Of a stretch of 64,000 bases of DNA, positions 63,855-64,000 are shown piece by piece. Made by a program: the position numbers and the translations under genes. Origin of the DNA: Microbacterium sp. M28 (GTDB taxonomy: Bacteria; Actinomycetota; Actinomycetes; Actinomycetales; Microbacteriaceae); contig NZ_CP107546.1 of the NCBI RefSeq assembly GCF_025836995.1, forward strand, positions 1,612,001 to 1,676,000. The letters are read 5' to 3'. The notes under the pieces were generated by a model. That model saw only the letters and a program-made list of their open reading frames with translations, did not search any database and was not told where the DNA came from. Every line of letters starts with the position of its first letter. Within the stretch, counting starts at the first letter, position 1.

Positions 63855-64000
63855 ACCGCGAGCACGCGCGGTCGACTGGCGATGCGGGAGCGGTTCGTTC
63901 GCTCGAACTGACATAATGTGCATTATCGGTGAAACCAGGCAGCATTGTATGGGGCTGTGACAGGCGTCAGCGCGATCCTCGTCCGGATCGACCTGGCATG
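63855..64000 (+). other. Right-edge intergenic stretch with operator-like palindrome
   Basis: After the PLDc_N stop this 146-nt piece contains ATAATG-TG-CATTAT (63913-63926), a perfect 6-bp inverted repeat, and locally AT-rich sequence unlike the surroundings. CATAAT or CATTAT within it could be a -10 for a gene running out of the window. Confidence 0.5.
63957..64000 (+). CDS. Possible start of a gene running off the right edge
   Basis: From GTG 63957 the frame reads VTGVSAILVRIDLA and is open to the end of the window. It lies 30 nt beyond the palindrome, where a regulated transcript would begin. Only 14 codons are visible, so nothing can be said about function and the call is tentative. Confidence 0.25.
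   Translation, partial: MTGVSAILVRIDLA

Noticed and set aside
1..64000. CRISPR arrays, transposases, integrases, phage genes or rRNA operons.
   Set aside because: No spaced direct repeats, terminal inverted repeats with a transposase, or rRNA-like stretches were seen on either strand.

Overview
The window is high-GC DNA from an actinobacterium. Gene content and order (aroC-K-B-Q-efp-nusB, pyrR-B-C-PH-carAB-pyrF-gmk-rpoZ-metK-priA-fmt-rsmB-rpe, hisEGFI, trpCBA-lgt, gltBD-pyk, an ANTAR regulator, polA) fit Microbacteriaceae, and Microbacterium or a close relative is the best guess. This is inferred from gene order and protein motifs; no database was searched. I see no mobile element, rRNA operon or CRISPR array. 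Almost all DNA is coding, most genes lie on the + strand, and 1-8 nt overlaps of the ATGA/GTGA type are common.

Region by region. 1-3951: shikimate genes (aroC 3' end, aroK, aroB, aroQ) with a GNAT acetyltransferase overlapping both neighbours, then efp and nusB. 4002-7259: a SWIM-SNF2 helicase. 7276-12473: nitrate assimilation (NarK-type transporter, NirB-like diaphorase with a BFD [2Fe-2S] domain, molybdopterin nitrate reductase) behind an 11-bp-phased array of GlnR-like half-sites. 12558-14135: an unusual metallo-beta-lactamase-fold protein with a C-terminal Rieske domain. 14680-23343: the pyrimidine operon, with a PyrR-binding RNA hairpin that covers the pyrR ribosome binding site. 23336-30772: an mIHF-guanylate kinase fusion, rpoZ, metK, a helicase-less PriA, fmt, rsmB and rpe. 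30769-37710: hisE-G-F-I running into trp genes (trp membrane protein, HGxxPAAW protein, trpC-B-A) and lgt, with no trpE at the usual place. 37798-45337: gltB, gltD and pyk, closed by a strong hairpin.

45393-54741: a lipase-like hydrolase, tRNA-Leu(CAA), an ANTAR response regulator, a GNAT, a thioesterase, polA, a DUF885 metallopeptidase, a luciferase-like monooxygenase and an MFS transporter. 54896-64000 is a more variable accessory stretch: secreted EEP nuclease/phosphatase, SGNH hydrolase, YczE-type membrane protein, FGE-fold protein, small membrane proteins, a minus-strand block (P-loop kinase, three GNATs, an MFS transporter), a TetR/VOC divergent pair around a palindromic operator, another GNAT, a PLDc_N protein and an operator-like palindrome at the edge.

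Two genome-wide signals also appear. Many genes have a TAnnnT -10 hexamer only 6-7 nt before the start codon, which points to leaderless mRNAs. The 7-mer GGATGCC and its complement GGCATCC look enriched, even where that forces otherwise uncommon codons.
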